Of a stretch of DNA of 64,000 bases, positions 63,903 to 64,000 are shown piece by piece. This DNA is from Litoreibacter arenae DSM 19593 (lineage in GTDB: Bacteria > Pseudomonadota > Alphaproteobacteria > Rhodobacterales > Rhodobacteraceae). Below the pieces are notes generated by a model. The model did no database searches, had not been told where the DNA came from, and worked only from the letters and a program-made list of their open reading frames with translations. A program made the translations under genes and the position numbers. The DNA lies in assembly GCF_000442275.2 (NCBI RefSeq), contig NZ_KE557306.1, forward strand, positions 443,342 to 507,341, written 5' to 3'. Numbering within the stretch: position 1 is the stretch's first letter; every line of letters begins with the position of its first letter.

Positions 63903-64000
63903 GGCTGGCCTCTCGGGGTTGCTTGAAGAAGTCCGCGATCTTGTCGGCGATCATTTGACTGTCGGTGGGGCAGGTCACGCGCTCGGCGGCGCGCGCCATC
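63892..64000 (-). CDS. Unidentified gene, C-terminal end only
   Basis: The last 35 codons of a gene entering from the right edge, reading AAERVTCPTDSQMIADKIADFFKQ near the end and stopping at TAA (63892). It overlaps the start of the PuuA-like gene, so it probably belongs to the same operon. Too short to name. Confidence 0.6.
   Translation of the reverse strand, partial: MARAAERVTCPTDSQMIADKIADFFKQPREASRAS

Noticed and set aside
1-64000. tRNA, rRNA, CRISPR or insertion sequence
   Set aside because: No cloverleaf, repeat-spacer pattern, transposase or terminal repeats seen by eye in the intergenic gaps.

Overview
The window looks like chromosomal core DNA from a GC-rich alphaproteobacterium, most likely a marine Rhodobacteraceae (Roseobacter-group) member. 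The reasons are the Rhodobacterales-type FliG (an ESPR box instead of EHPQ), two Hint-domain proteins, a thymidylate synthase of the ThyX type, a class I polyhydroxybutyrate (PHB) locus with PhaR, and familiar neighbour sets (yajC-secD-secF with an Mth938-like gene; tatABC; surE-pcm-nlpD). I saw no rRNA, tRNA, CRISPR array, insertion sequence or prophage. This is a family-level inference from gene content, not from a database search.

Layout. 1-9.6 kb: 5' part of prfC, a SnoaL-like protein, a Hint protein with Ser at the Cys position, an SDR enzyme and an orphan Fe-type ABC ATPase; then minus-strand P450-tpiA, sufT-sufA-tfoX, and a fused RimB-RimK gene co-transcribed with a lysozyme-like secreted protein. 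9.7-20.4 kb: tgt, a three-gene minus-strand cassette of two paralogous membrane proteins plus a YcxB protein, lon, a VOC protein, an orphan fliG, a small secreted Cys peptide, purB, a DUF6314 protein and a WYL regulator. 20.7-29.7 kb: tatABC plus a DUF815 ATPase, a second Hint protein, then surE-pcm and an NlpD-like lipoprotein, a TspO-like protein, an atypical histidine phosphatase and serS. 29.9-36.7 kb: yajC-secD-secF-TauE-Mth938 and assorted metabolism genes. 36.7-41.1 kb: an outer-membrane Slam-like translocator with its own lipoprotein, thyX, and an AT-rich HEPN-type gene carrying an RNxxxH motif. This is the most accessory-looking stretch.

41.2-51.5 kb: cold-shock protein, ArsC-like protein, thrS, a polyamine-type ABC transporter without a binding protein, an MFS transporter, three alpha/beta hydrolases and an M15-like protein. 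51.5-56.8 kb: the PHB locus (phaZ, phaC, phaP, phaR) with repeated CTGC/GCAG elements in front of phaC, phaP and phaR, and an uncharacterised tail-anchored protein between phaP and phaR. 56.8-64 kb: hemolysin III, a class III aminotransferase divergent from a LysR regulator, a DegT-family aminotransferase, and a PuuA/PuuB-like pair cut off at the window end.

The strongest candidates for something new are the AT-rich HEPN gene behind thyX, the Slam-lipoprotein pair, the membrane-protein/YcxB cassette, and the tail-anchored protein inside the PHB locus. Most other genes are ordinary housekeeping genes. Four tail-to-tail gene pairs end by sharing the same palindromic CTAG.
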